Source of the DNA: CAYVQZ01 sp964453435
GTDB lineage: Bacteria > Abyssobacteria > SURF-5
DNA: 64,000 nucleotides
Direction of reading: 5' to 3'
Assembly (NCBI GenBank): GCA_964453435.1
Contig: CAYVQZ010000017.1
Location: 11,197-75,196 of the forward strand
Part shown: positions 44,138 through 53,921 of the stretch, piece by piece
Position numbering within the stretch: the stretch's first letter is position 1
Layout of the letters: every line of letters begins with the position of its first letter
Notes under the pieces: generated by a model
Told to the model about the DNA's origin: nothing
Seen by the model: the letters and a program-made list of their open reading frames with translations, nothing else
The model's database searches: none
Position numbers and translations under genes: made by a program

Positions 44138-46555
44138 TCAGTTCCCTGCCCTCGGCGAGAACGGGTCGATTCTTTTCGTTCGCGTTACCCGTGTTTGCAG
44201 AACAGAGCCATCGCTCTCGATTTCGATTGCGCCACACTCCTTCGTCGACAGCACGGTATGGCACAAAGGGGCATAGTTCGCGAGCCGGTTGTCAATTCGC
44301 TCGTCAATCCGGTAGGGCCTGCCGGATATCACGGCTATACGCGGGCGGACAGTTTCCACGAATGTTTTACTGAAGCTGCTTTTGCGCCCATGATGGGGTG
44401 TCTTGAGCACCTGGCTTTCGATCTTTTCTCCGAAACCGGAAACGAACCGCAGCGCGTGCTTTTCCGCGTCTCCCGTGAGAAGAGCGGACGTGTTGCCGCA
44501 GGTAACCTTGAGCACGACCGAGCTTTCGTTGGTGGTCAGGCGGCGCCCGGAAGTTTCCGGGGGCGGATTCAAGACATCGACTCTCGCATCTTCGGAGAAG
44601 AGAAGTTGCTGCCCGGCATGAACGGCTTCAACCGTAATGTCTTTTTCCTTCGCCAGATGGAGGATGTCCGAAAACCGCTCCGTAAACTCGGGAACATCGG
44701 GTAGCACAAGTTTTTCAATCCTGAAATTTTTCATGAGGAACGAAGCGCCTCCCGTGTGGTCGTTATCGGAGTGCGTGAGAACGAGCGTATCGATTCCTTT
44801 CCGCCTTTTCCAGAGATACGGCGCAATGATGCGTTCACCGCAGTCAAGCGAGGGTGTTGAAAAACCCGTATCCACAAGCATCGTGCTTCCGTCGGGAAAT
44901 TCGACAAAGGAGGAGTCGGCGTCCCCGACATCGAGGAACGTTATTTTCAGGGTATCTTTCGCGGCTATTTCGCCGAGGACAGCGACAGCCAGCGCGGCGC
45001 CTGCCGCCGTTGAAAAGACTGTCATTTTCCATATCGGCGACCGGTTCCACCACAAAAGTATGATCCCGAACCCCACGAGCCCGAGCACCCAGATTGGCGG
45101 CGATGGGACATACCTTGAGCTGCCGGGTATCGCAGAGCAAAGCTTTGCGAATCCAAGAATGACCCACGTAATTGCTTCCACCGCCAGTCCGGGCAGGATG
45201 GCTGCCTTCATCCAAATGAATCCGGCGGCCAGGCAGGCGAATCCGGATGCGAGAACGAGCGAGAGAGCGGGAATCACGACGATGTTTGCGAGTGGGAACA
45301 CGAACGAAATGAGGTTGAAGTGGTAAGCGACGAGCGGGAGCATTCCGACTCCCACCACAAGCGACGCGTAAAGCGTGACGGCCAATTTATGCAGCACGGA
45401 TGAAGGCGCCCGGTGAAATTTTTGTTGGAGCGCCGGATAAATTGTGTCGCTGAAAACCGGTTCGAACGTGCAGAGCAACACGACTGCCGTAAATGACAAC
45501 TGAAAGCTGGCTTCGTCTATGACGGTCGGATTCATGGAAACAATCAGGAGCGCAGCGAAGGCAACCGCCGTCAGGAAGTCGCCCTCCCGGTTCAGGTAGT
45601 ATTCGGCGAGCACGAGGGTCAGCATTATTGAAGCGCGTATCACCGGCACGCTGCCCCCCGTAATGACCGCATAGAACCATACGATCAGGATTCCCAACGC
45701 GACGCGCAAGCGCACCCGTACCGACGCGAGGACAAGCGAGGCGATGAGATACACGAGCCCCACGTGCAGACCCGATATCGCCAGTACATGAAATGTGCCC
45801 GCCCTCTTGAACCAATCCTGCATTTCCGGCGTGAGCAGGCCGCGCTCTCCGAGGAGGATTGCCGAGAGGAATGCCCGCGTCTCATCGGTCCGCGTCGATA
45901 CCGAGATGATTTCGAGTCCCCGCTGTCGTATTTTGTTCCTCCATCCGCTCAGCCTATTCTGTTCGGTCCCGTGAACGGCGACGGCTTCGGGACCACGGGC
46001 ATACATTCTCGAAAAAATTCCCCTCCGGTACATGTAGCGCTCATAGTCGAACGACCGGGGATTCTTGAAACCTTCGAGAAGCTGCAACTTCCCGGATACC
46101 GAGACGATGTCGCCGGGTTCGATCCCGCTGGCGGGCTGGTACCAGTTCACCAGCACTTTACCGCTGACGGGCTTGCGGACACCGTTCGCCTCTATGCAGT
46201 CGGCGTCGAGAGTGAAGGTGGCTCGTTCGCGCTCTGCGAAGGGCCGTGCACCGGCCACGACTCCGAAGAGCCGAACCCTCAACGGTCCCCTCGAGGAATA
46301 GTTTCGCGCCACCTCGTCCGGAATCTCCGACACATACGCCTGCACCTCGTACATGCAGGCGCCAAGAAGGAAGGAAGCGGCGAGTGTCAGGAGCGTCGAG
46401 GGGACTCGTTTCTTCATGAGCAACAGCAGAATCGCGAACAGCCATGCCGTGAGGAATGCGGCCAGGACAGGTCTGAACGGCGGAGCGCACGCGGAGGCGA
46501 AACCCATTCCCGCAATAAGGGAAGCGACAAACCACACGAGAGGTCTTCGTATCAA
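44138..46555 (-). CDS. comEC: DNA internalization-related competence protein ComEC/Rec2
   Basis: An 805-residue channel for single-stranded DNA uptake. It has an N-terminal DUF4131 domain with membrane helices and an OB-like part (about 20-190), the Competence domain with many helices (about 225-500, including FHVLAISGLHVGLVYLIASL in part), and a C-terminal metallo-beta-lactamase domain with LTHSDNDHTGGASFL. The length is normal. No other competence genes are in the window. A promoter lies upstream, divergent from that of the MFS transporter. Confidence 0.94.
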   Translation of the reverse strand: MIRRPLVWFVASLIAGMGFASACAPPFRPVLAAFLTAWLFAILLLLMKKRVPSTLLTLAASFLLGACMYEVQAYVSEIPDEVARNYSSRGPLRVRLFGVVAGARPFAERERATFTLDADCIEANGVRKPVSGKVLVNWYQPASGIEPGDIVSVSGKLQLLEGFKNPRSFDYERYMYRRGIFSRMYARGPEAVAVHGTEQNRLSGWRNKIRQRGLEIISVSTRTDETRAFLSAILLGERGLLTPEMQDWFKRAGTFHVLAISGLHVGLVYLIASLVLASVRVRLRVALGILIVWFYAVITGGSVPVIRASIMLTLVLAEYYLNREGDFLTAVAFAALLIVSMNPTVIDEASFQLSFTAVVLLCTFEPVFSDTIYPALQQKFHRAPSSVLHKLAVTLYASLVVGVGMLPLVAYHFNLISFVFPLANIVVIPALSLVLASGFACLAAGFIWMKAAILPGLAVEAITWVILGFAKLCSAIPGSSRYVPSPPIWVLGLVGFGIILLWWNRSPIWKMTVFSTAAGAALAVAVLGEIAAKDTLKITFLDVGDADSSFVEFPDGSTMLVDTGFSTPSLDCGERIIAPYLWKRRKGIDTLVLTHSDNDHTGGASFLMKNFRIEKLVLPDVPEFTERFSDILHLAKEKDITVEAVHAGQQLLFSEDARVDVLNPPPETSGRRLTTNESSVVLKVTCGNTSALLTGDAEKHALRFVSGFGEKIESQVLKTPHHGRKSSFSKTFVETVRPRIAVISGRPYRIDERIDNRLANYAPLCHTVLSTKECGAIEIESDGSVLQTRVTRTKRIDPFSPRAGN

Positions 46556-46632
46556 AGCGCATCTCCGCTCGATGTTCGGACAGATAGTATAGAGGCGAAG
46601 AGTCGATGCGGGTGACCTTTTGAGTGCCAGCG

Positions 46633-46662
46633 ATTATACAATATTGGAACGATTCGCTCCAA
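46633..46662 (-). promoter_or_regulatory. predicted promoter of comEC
   Basis: Minus strand TTGGAG (46662-46657), 18-base spacer, perfect TATAAT (46638-46633), about 80 bases before comEC. Confidence 0.45.
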
Positions 46663-46744
46663 TTCCCTTGCAAAGGAAAATCGATTATAATGATGGCTTT
46701 GCGCCACCTCATCCGTCTGCAAACCAAAAAGGAGACCGCGGCAG

Positions 46745-47953
46745 TTGAACGATTCCGGGAAAATCGCTCCACTCACGATGGCGCTGCTTGGGATGGGATG
46801 GTTCGGAACACACTTTTTCTGGGCTTTCTATGGCGGCTCGATGCAGCTTTTCCTGAATGATTTCACCGACTCGAAATTCAACATTTCGCTGGTCCTCAGC
46901 CTTGCCGGCATCGCAAACTGCATTGTTCCGCCCGTTGTCGGATATATCAGCGACCGAACCCATACGCGGTTTGGACGCCGCAAGCCATACGTCCTCGGCG
47001 GCATGCTGGGCGTTTTCCTCTGCGTGGCGAGTTTGCCTCATATGCTTACCATAAAAGCGGTCGCGGTGGTCTCGGCGGCATTGTACGTTCTGATGAGCCT
47101 GGCGGAGACCCCCCTGGTCTCTCTGCTTCCCGATATTACGCCGCCTCGACAGCGCAGCACCGTAAGCGGGGTGGTGCATCTCCTGGGAAGCTTCGGACTG
47201 ATCGCATTTTTCCTGATAGGTTCAAGAATCTGGGACGAGCATCGGGCCGCCGTTTTTTACATGGTGGCGTTCGTCTCGTTCGGTGCGGTCCTTATACCGC
47301 TGTTCTGCATAAAGGAGCCGGTTGTGTCGCCGAACGAGGTCGCGGCGAAGACAAACCCGCTCGAGTACCTGAAAGGGGTGGCGAAAGAGACAAATGTGAT
47401 GAAGTTCTTTGCGGCTCAGTTCTCCTGGTGGCTCGGCTTCTATATGGTCTCTTCATTCCTGACCCTTTTTGTGGTCGAAGAATTAAACGTGTCCGAAGGA
47501 GATTCGTTGCTGGTCCCGATGGCGCTTACAATCGTTTCCACCATTTTCGTTCTTCCGCTGGGAATAATGGGTGACCGGTTCGGTCGGAAAGCGCTCCTCC
47601 TCATAATGGTCGCGTTTTGGGCGGTGGCGGGGCTGTTCATCGGATTCTCGCAGTCGCTGGCGCATGCGATAATTACCGTAGGCGTCACCGGTATCCCGTT
47701 CGCAGGCGTTCTCGCGATTGCATATGCGTACCTTCTCGACCTCATTCCGGCAGAGCGTACGGCGGAATTCGTCGGTTTCAGCTTCATCAGTCTGTCGGCT
47801 CCAATGATTTTCGGACCCATGCTGGCGGGCACATTGATCGACACGCTGGGATACCGGTGGGTATATCCCGGAGCCGCGGTTTTCATGTTTCTTGGTTTTA
47901 TTTTTCTCAGAATGACCGAGCCGCGCCGCTCAACCACAGAGGAGAGTTATTGA
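46745..47953 (+). CDS. MFS transporter (sugar/cation symporter-like)
   Basis: A 402-residue protein with 12 predicted membrane helices. The loop motif SDRTHTRFGRRKPYVLGG between helices 2 and 3 is typical of the GPH/SUT-like branch that carries sugars or related solutes with protons. The start appears to be TTG at 46745, with AAAAAGGAG ten bases upstream. A perfect TATAAT lies at 46686-46691 but without a good -35. The stop overlaps the next start (TGATG), so it is coupled to the FAD oxidoreductase, which may act on the imported solute (inference). Confidence 0.88.
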   Translation: MNDSGKIAPLTMALLGMGWFGTHFFWAFYGGSMQLFLNDFTDSKFNISLVLSLAGIANCIVPPVVGYISDRTHTRFGRRKPYVLGGMLGVFLCVASLPHMLTIKAVAVVSAALYVLMSLAETPLVSLLPDITPPRQRSTVSGVVHLLGSFGLIAFFLIGSRIWDEHRAAVFYMVAFVSFGAVLIPLFCIKEPVVSPNEVAAKTNPLEYLKGVAKETNVMKFFAAQFSWWLGFYMVSSFLTLFVVEELNVSEGDSLLVPMALTIVSTIFVLPLGIMGDRFGRKALLLIMVAFWAVAGLFIGFSQSLAHAIITVGVTGIPFAGVLAIAYAYLLDLIPAERTAEFVGFSFISLSAPMIFGPMLAGTLIDTLGYRWVYPGAAVFMFLGFIFLRMTEPRRSTTEESY

Positions 47954-49365
47954 TGAAACAGATTCAAGAACCGGCGAGAACAATTCCCGTGATGGCGGAG
48001 ACCGACGTCCTGGTTGTCGGAAGCGGCCCCGGCGGTCTCGCGGCAGCCATAGCGGCTGCGAGAGAAGGCGTTGAGACAATGCTTGTTGAGCGGTGGGGTT
48101 CGTTCGGCGGAAACATCACTCAGTGCCATGTGGCATCCATCGCATGGTATCGCTATGAGCAGACGGTGGAAGCCGGAGGCGTCGGCATGGAGTTTGAGAG
48201 ACGAGCCGATGAGCTGGGCGCGAACCTGTCAATGGATTTAAGCCGGTATCTGGACGATGAAACGCTCAATCTTGTCGCCCCAAAAATGCTGGGGCTGCCG
48301 AATCCGCCGCCTTCGTCGCCGTCGCTGGACCCCGACATGTTCAAATATGTGGCCGACAAAATGGTGCAGGAGGCTGGCATTACCCCCCTCTTGCATTGTC
48401 TCACTGTGGATACGATTATGGATGGCGAAACCATCAAGGGCGTGGTCACGGAGAGTAAATCCGGAAGGCAGGCCATTGTGGCCAAGCGGGTCATCGACGC
48501 CACGGGCGATGCCGACATCGCCTATCACGCCGGCGCCCCATATCGAAAATGTCCCAAGAATGAGTTGATGGAAGTTTCGATGAATCTCGGCGCCAGCGGT
48601 GTGGACGTTCCGAAATTCATACGGCATGCCGCAAGAAATCTCGCCTACATAAAAGATTGGGCGAAAGAGACATCGGGGAAAGAAGACAACGAGCTTTCGT
48701 CTTATATGGTGGAGCCATTCAAGAAAGCGAAGGAAGCATGCGAGATTCCCAAGGATGTGAAGATTGAAAGCTTCTGGACGAATGTGACCCCGGAAGGAGA
48801 ACTCAAGAACCTGAATGCCGTGGATATGCCGGGAATAGATGCGACGGATGTATGGGACCTCACCAGGGCCGAAATGGAGGGGCGACAGCGAGCGATATGG
48901 GCATTGAACGCGCTCAAGAAATACACCCCCGGCTTCGAAAACGCGAAGCTCAGGAGCTTTGGCTCGACTGTGGGCGTTAGGGAATCGAGAAAAATTATCG
49001 GCGCTTACAATATCACCGAACGCGACGTCAGAAACGAGGCGCGGTTCGAAGATTCGATTGGTATCTTCCCGGAGTTCCTGGATGCCTACGGGGTCGTGAT
49101 TTTGCCGACCACCGGCAGGTACTTCCACGTGCCATATGGCATCATCCTCCCGCAGAAGGTCGAGAACCTGCTCGTGGCCGGTCGCTGCGTCGGCGGCGAC
49201 AAGATATCGCATGCCGCCACCCGGCAGATGATGTGCTGCGCCGTCACCGGCCAGGGAGCGGGCGTCGCTGCCGCCGCTTCCCTTAAGGACGATGTGACGT
49301 GCAGGCAGGTCGATATTTCGAAGGTTCAAAAGGCCCTCAAGAAACAAGGTGTCAGAATCGAATAA
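47953..49365 (+). CDS. FAD-dependent oxidoreductase (FAD_oxidored family)
   Basis: A 470-residue flavoprotein. The dinucleotide motif VLVVGSGPGGLAAAIAAAREG with LVERWGSFGGN is near the N-terminus, VIDATGDADIAYHAGAP is the second FAD signature, and NLLVAGRCVGGDKISHAA and GQGAGVAAA close the FAD site. Related proteins occur in sugar and hydroxylated-compound breakdown, but no substrate is known. No signal peptide. The start overlaps the stop of the MFS gene by one base (TGATG). Confidence 0.9.
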   Translation: MKQIQEPARTIPVMAETDVLVVGSGPGGLAAAIAAAREGVETMLVERWGSFGGNITQCHVASIAWYRYEQTVEAGGVGMEFERRADELGANLSMDLSRYLDDETLNLVAPKMLGLPNPPPSSPSLDPDMFKYVADKMVQEAGITPLLHCLTVDTIMDGETIKGVVTESKSGRQAIVAKRVIDATGDADIAYHAGAPYRKCPKNELMEVSMNLGASGVDVPKFIRHAARNLAYIKDWAKETSGKEDNELSSYMVEPFKKAKEACEIPKDVKIESFWTNVTPEGELKNLNAVDMPGIDATDVWDLTRAEMEGRQRAIWALNALKKYTPGFENAKLRSFGSTVGVRESRKIIGAYNITERDVRNEARFEDSIGIFPEFLDAYGVVILPTTGRYFHVPYGIILPQKVENLLVAGRCVGGDKISHAATRQMMCCAVTGQGAGVAAAASLKDDVTCRQVDISKVQKALKKQGVRIE

Positions 49366-49635
49366 GCGCTCGAACGAAACGAAATGGAGAACGGAAGACG
49401 TTCTTCTTCCGAAAAGCGGGACCCTGATTCCGGGGACATGGATTTATGGGCCGAAGGTCGCGCTCCGCGTAATTCCGTGTCCCCGGGATTGGCGCAAATC
49501 GAATTATCGGACACATTCGACACGCTGGGTTTTCACCGCCGCAGTGAATCTGACTCGGAAACGGCGCAGCCGTCATCCGTTTCCTCCTTTCAAAAGTAAT
49601 TATGTTTTCGATGCTTTTCGGATTAACGCATATGT
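49366..49635. other. intergenic region upstream of the carboxylase operon
   Basis: Non-coding sequence that holds repeat copy G and leads to the predicted -10 of the operon. Confidence 0.5.
49405..49517. repeat. copy G of the dispersed intergenic repeat family (inverted to F)
   Basis: Contains CCGGGGACATGGA and the core 49449-49476, the reverse complement of the core of copy F with two differences, and ends GAATTATCGGACACA. Confidence 0.7.
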
Positions 49636-49641
49636 TATACT
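49633..49641 (+). promoter_or_regulatory. possible extended -10 of the carboxylase operon
   Basis: TGT followed by TATACT (49636-49641). No good -35 at the right distance, so confidence is low. It is about 160 bases before the first start. Confidence 0.35.
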
Positions 49642-49803
49642 ATCTCACTATTCTTATTTCTGCGGCTGAAAGGCGCCGGAAATGAATACTATCCGCTATG
49701 CCGGAAACTGTTTTGCTTCATTCGAGTTGCACAAACAATTCGATGGATGGTCGAACACGGCATCGCGAAATGTGGAAATTCGAGGAAAGGAGAAATAGTT
49801 AAC

Positions 49804-51354
49804 ATGGGCGAATGGATGGACGGCTATCTTGCAAAGCTTGAAGCATGCCGGGAGGAAAATCTCGCGGGTGGCGGACCGGACCGCGTCGAACTGCAGCACA
49901 GCCTCGGCAAGCTGACGGCGCGAGAGCGCATCGAATATCTGGCCGACCCCGGCACGTTTGAAGAGATCGGCTCGCTTGTTCGCGAGTTTCGAGCGTTCCC
50001 GGATACCGGGACCAAGCCCAGCCCCGGTGACGGCGTGGTGATGGGGCTGGCCAAGGTGGGCGGCCGGCAGGTCATGGTCTTTTCCATGGACTTCACGGTT
50101 ATGTCCGGCTCTTTCGGCGACCAGGGTGTATGGAAAATCGCGGAATTGGTCCAGATGGCCGGACAGGAGCAGATACCTCTCGTCGGCATCTTCGATTCGG
50201 CCGGAAGTCGCATAAGCATGACAAACGGATTCGTCGGACAGTTCGGCATTGCCCGGGTTCTGAAGAATTATTGCCATTACTCCGGGGTAATTCCCCGCAT
50301 CGCCCTGGTCTTGGGCCCGTGCACCGGCCCGATGGCCAAAGTCCCCGTGCTGTCTGATTTCCTCATTATGAACAATAAGACCGGGTTCTTATGGTTGGGC
50401 GGACCTATCGAGTCCGAAGACGCGGGCTCGGCCGATTTCCATATGACCCGTTCCGGACAGTGTCATCTCGTGGCCGACAGCGACGAGGAAGCCATCGACC
50501 TGTGCAAACAGCTCCTGGAGTTCATCCCCCAGAATTGCTGGGAGCGGCCGGCGGCAATCGAACCCACCGACGACCCCGACCGGCGGGAAGAGGCCCTGCT
50601 CGATGTGATGCCCGATAATGTCCGATTCACGTATGACATGCACGAGATTATCGATCTGATCGTGGACGACGGAAATTTCTTTGAGCTTCAGGAGGGTTTC
50701 GCTCCTAACATGGTCATCGGTTTTGCCCGGTTTGACGGCATGGTCACTGGTATCGCCGCCAGCAATCCGGATGAGCTGAGCGGCATCATGGAACCGGATT
50801 CCTCTGACAAATACGATCGATTTCTGATGTTCCTCGACTGCTTCAACGTTCCCTTGCTGACCATGTCCGACACCACGGCCTTTCCTCCGGGCGATCGGTG
50901 GGAGCGCAAGGGCGTTATCCGCCACGGCGCCAAAAACCTTCACGGTTATTCTCATCTGACCACGCAGAAAATCACCATGGTGCTGCGGCGTTCCTATGGC
51001 GGTTCGAACATCGTCATGGGATGCAGCAAAATGGGGCCCGACTTTATCTACGGCTGGCCGACAACAGAGTTTGCGCCCACCGGCCCGGAGATGATGGTGC
51101 ACGCCGTGTTCCACAAGGAATTGGAGAAGGCCAAGGAGGAGGGCAACTACGACGACCTTTTCAACTTCTATGTCGGAATTCTTCGTGAGATGTTCAGTGT
51201 CATGACAATGGGCAAGCTTTTTACAACGTGGTACACCGTCCACGAGGTCATCGACCCCAGGGATACGCGACCGCGGATTATCAAGGCTCTGCATGCCTCG
51301 GCCAATAAGCAGGAACAGCGGCCGGATAAGAGACGCTATATCAAGCCGGCGTAA
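49804..51354 (+). CDS. acyl-CoA carboxylase carboxyltransferase subunit, paralogue 1 (CT1)
   Basis: A 516-residue two-domain crotonase-fold carboxyltransferase. It moves CO2 between biotin and a CoA ester. The N-domain starts with HSLGKLTARERIEYL and has FDSAGSRIS, but the oxyanion loop that reads GPCAGGA or SCTAGGA in relatives is GPCTGPMAKVP here (G171-P181), so the Gly-Gly pair is gone. The C-domain is normal: GVIRHGAKNLHGYS and RRSYGGSNIVM (Y398-M405). It is followed after 37 bases by a second carboxyltransferase with the opposite defect. The start has AAAGGAG upstream. Substrate unknown. Confidence 0.9.
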   Translation: MGEWMDGYLAKLEACREENLAGGGPDRVELQHSLGKLTARERIEYLADPGTFEEIGSLVREFRAFPDTGTKPSPGDGVVMGLAKVGGRQVMVFSMDFTVMSGSFGDQGVWKIAELVQMAGQEQIPLVGIFDSAGSRISMTNGFVGQFGIARVLKNYCHYSGVIPRIALVLGPCTGPMAKVPVLSDFLIMNNKTGFLWLGGPIESEDAGSADFHMTRSGQCHLVADSDEEAIDLCKQLLEFIPQNCWERPAAIEPTDDPDRREEALLDVMPDNVRFTYDMHEIIDLIVDDGNFFELQEGFAPNMVIGFARFDGMVTGIAASNPDELSGIMEPDSSDKYDRFLMFLDCFNVPLLTMSDTTAFPPGDRWERKGVIRHGAKNLHGYSHLTTQKITMVLRRSYGGSNIVMGCSKMGPDFIYGWPTTEFAPTGPEMMVHAVFHKELEKAKEEGNYDDLFNFYVGILREMFSVMTMGKLFTTWYTVHEVIDPRDTRPRIIKALHASANKQEQRPDKRRYIKPA

Positions 51355-51391
51355 TCGACATGCTGAACTTCCGGGAGAACGGAAAAAACAT

Positions 51392-52975
51392 ATGAGCGAA
51401 TCAGGGGGTTATCCAAACATGGGGAACCGAATGAAAGAGGCGATTAAGCGCTATCGCGAAATACAGCAGAAAAACCAACTGGGGGGCGGCGTAAAACATA
51501 TAGAGCGCCAGCACAGCCGCGGCAAGTTGACCGCCCGGGAAAGGATCGACGTTCTCATCGATGAAGGATCCTTCGCCGAACTGGGCTCGTGCGTGAACAC
51601 TACCGGAGTCCGGATCGACGGCCGTTTTACCGACGCCCCGTGCGACGGGGCGGTGGTGGGCACGGCCAAAGTCCACGGCCGCACAATCATGATTTACTCG
51701 TCGGACTTCACCGTCCTCGGCGGGTCCATCGGCCAACAGCATATCATGAAATACTGCCGGGTGCTCGAAATGGCGGCATCGTGGGGTATCCCGCTTGTCA
51801 ACCTCCTCGATTCATCGGGTGGCCGTCTCGGATACCGCGATGTGGCCATGGCCGGTGTGGACTGGATGTTCTACCTCGAATCCATTTACTCGGGTGTTAT
51901 CCCTCAGATTACGGTGTTAATGGGACCATGCATCGCCGGCGGAGCGTATCTTCCGACATTGTGCGATTTCCTGCTCATCAGCCGAATTTCCGGCAACCTG
52001 TGGCTGGGCGGGCCGCGTCAAACCGCGGCGGCCACATCCGAAAAGATAGACCGAAACGTGGGTGGCGCCGACTATCATATGCAGTTGAGCGGCACGTGCG
52101 ACCTTGTGGGCGACGACGATAAGGAAACCATCCTGGCCTGCCGGGAACTGCTGCGATACCTGCCGTCGAATTATCGTGAAAAACCGCCGGTCCGGGAGCG
52201 GAGCGATGACGCCAACCGCGAGGTGGAAAAACTGGCCGATGTCGTGCCCGATGAATTTGACAGAAAATACGACATGCACGACGTGATCCGCGAAGTGGTT
52301 GACGACGGAGATTTTTTCGAGCTCAAAGACGAATACGCCAAACAAATCATCGTCGGATATTGCCGCTTCAACGGCGAGGTGGTGGGCCTCGTGGCCAATA
52401 ATCCGGCCGAGCGGGGCAGCATCTACGAAGTCAACGCCTGCGACAAGTACTATCGCTTCCTGCAAACCCTCGAAGCTTACGGCACGCCGTTGGTCAACTT
52501 GGTGGACACGCCACCCATTGTTCCCGGCGAAGAAGAGGAGGCCAGGGGCTTGCTTCGCCATATCGGCAAGATTGTCGATGTGTACGCGACGGCCACTATT
52601 CCCAAGATCGGCGTGGTACTGCGTGAGGCCTACGCCGATTCCGGCAGCATGATACTGAGCGGCGTGAAAGGGCTGGGGGCCGACCTCACCTACGCGTGGC
52701 CCATCGCCCGGTTCGCCGTCGAGGCCTCCGAGCTTGATTACCGAAAAATCTACGATAAAGGCATCGAAGACGATGCGTATGAGGCTTACCTGAATCGGTC
52801 TCGCGAAAAGGTGGATGTGTTCGACGCCGCCTACTCCTGGACCGCGCAGGTGGTCGACGAAATTATCGAACCCAAGGACACTCGGAAAAAGATAATTGAA
52901 GCCTTGGATATTACGAGGAGCAAAGCGGAAAAGCTGCCGCCAAGAGCAAAACGGCACGGCTCATCTCCAACGTGA
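51392..52975 (+). CDS. acyl-CoA carboxylase carboxyltransferase subunit, paralogue 2 (CT2)
   Basis: A 527-residue carboxyltransferase related to CT1. The N-domain is intact: ERQHSRGKLTARERIDVL, LLDSSGGRLGY and the oxyanion loop GPCIAGGAYLP (G178-P188), close to the methylcrotonyl-CoA carboxylase form. In the C-domain the expected AYGGA loop reads REAYADSGSMIL (R411-L422), a changed and slightly longer loop. Together with CT1 this leaves one good N-half and one good C-half. The C-terminal end is long and basic. It is followed by the BKACE gene after 55 bases. Homologues serve propionyl-, methylcrotonyl-, geranyl- and glutaconyl-CoA enzymes. Confidence 0.9.
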   Translation: MSESGGYPNMGNRMKEAIKRYREIQQKNQLGGGVKHIERQHSRGKLTARERIDVLIDEGSFAELGSCVNTTGVRIDGRFTDAPCDGAVVGTAKVHGRTIMIYSSDFTVLGGSIGQQHIMKYCRVLEMAASWGIPLVNLLDSSGGRLGYRDVAMAGVDWMFYLESIYSGVIPQITVLMGPCIAGGAYLPTLCDFLLISRISGNLWLGGPRQTAAATSEKIDRNVGGADYHMQLSGTCDLVGDDDKETILACRELLRYLPSNYREKPPVRERSDDANREVEKLADVVPDEFDRKYDMHDVIREVVDDGDFFELKDEYAKQIIVGYCRFNGEVVGLVANNPAERGSIYEVNACDKYYRFLQTLEAYGTPLVNLVDTPPIVPGEEEEARGLLRHIGKIVDVYATATIPKIGVVLREAYADSGSMILSGVKGLGADLTYAWPIARFAVEASELDYRKIYDKGIEDDAYEAYLNRSREKVDVFDAAYSWTAQVVDEIIEPKDTRKKIIEALDITRSKAEKLPPRAKRHGSSPT

Positions 52976-53030
52976 CCCGTATTTTTGCGCGGCCGCAAAC
53001 TCAATCACATCGAATGACAGGAGGTATCGG

Positions 53031-53897
53031 ATGAGTGACAAAGCCATACTGACGTGCGCGCTCACGGGTGTTCTGACCAATCCCAGCATGGGCAACATTC
53101 CGGTCACACCCGAGGAGATGGCCGACGCCGCCGAACAGGCCTGGAACGAGGGCGCCACCATTGTTCACTGTCATTTCCGCGACCAGAGGCCTGGCATGGG
53201 CGCTGCTCCCACATGGGATGTCGAAGTCGTTAAATCAATTGTCGACGCTATAAGGGAGCGAGTCCCGGGAATCATCATTAACCAAAGCACCGGCGTGGTG
53301 GGAGCCGACATTTCCGGACCCGTGGCCTGCCTGGAGGCGGTCAAGCCGGAGATGGCCGCGTGCAACGCCGGGTCGTTGAACTACCTCAAACTCAGAGAGA
53401 ACGGGACCTGGGCGTGGCCGCCCATGGTTTTCGATAATCCCGTGGAAAAAGTGCAGGCTTTCCTGGACGTCATGGCCGCCAACAATATCGTGCCCGAATT
53501 CGAATGCTTCGATTCGGGAATCGTGCGCAGTGTGGCCTTGTACAAAAAGGCCGGGATGTTCGAGGGCGACCCGCATATCTCGCTCGTTATGGGCGTGGCC
53601 AGCGGCCAGCCGGCCAAGCCGGAATGGATACCGCTCTTGAAGAACGAAATGTTGCCCGGCACACACTGGCAGGTAATCTGCGTCGGCCGGAAGGAAGTCT
53701 GGGACCTCCAACGCAGAGCGCTCGAGGAAGGCGGCAACGTGCGCACCGGCTTGGAAGACACGTTCTACCTGCCCAATGGCGAGAAGGCCCGGAACAACGG
53801 GGAGCTGGTCGCCGCTCTGGCCAGGATCACCCGCGAGGTGGGCCGCGAAATCGCCACGGCTGACGAGGCCCGCCGGATTCTCGGACTCAAGAAATGA
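53031..53897 (+). CDS. beta-keto acid cleavage enzyme (BKACE, DUF849)
   Basis: A 288-residue TIM-barrel zinc enzyme of the Kce family. These condense a beta-keto acid with acetyl-CoA and split the product to acetoacetate and a new CoA ester. Zinc ligands H46 and H48 are in TIVHCHFRD, and the later acidic pair is in VRTGLEDTFYL (E242, D243). ALTGVLTNPSMG and PVTPEEMADAA are the family start; CNAGSLNYL and LVMGVASGQPA follow. The start is fixed by ACAGGAGGT. Family members differ in their keto acid (aminohexanoate, carnitine-derived and others), so the substrate is open. Confidence 0.94.
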   Translation: MSDKAILTCALTGVLTNPSMGNIPVTPEEMADAAEQAWNEGATIVHCHFRDQRPGMGAAPTWDVEVVKSIVDAIRERVPGIIINQSTGVVGADISGPVACLEAVKPEMAACNAGSLNYLKLRENGTWAWPPMVFDNPVEKVQAFLDVMAANNIVPEFECFDSGIVRSVALYKKAGMFEGDPHISLVMGVASGQPAKPEWIPLLKNEMLPGTHWQVICVGRKEVWDLQRRALEEGGNVRTGLEDTFYLPNGEKARNNGELVAALARITREVGREIATADEARRILGLKK

Positions 53898-53921
53898 CCA
53901 TCCCGCGGACGAGGAGGAGAG

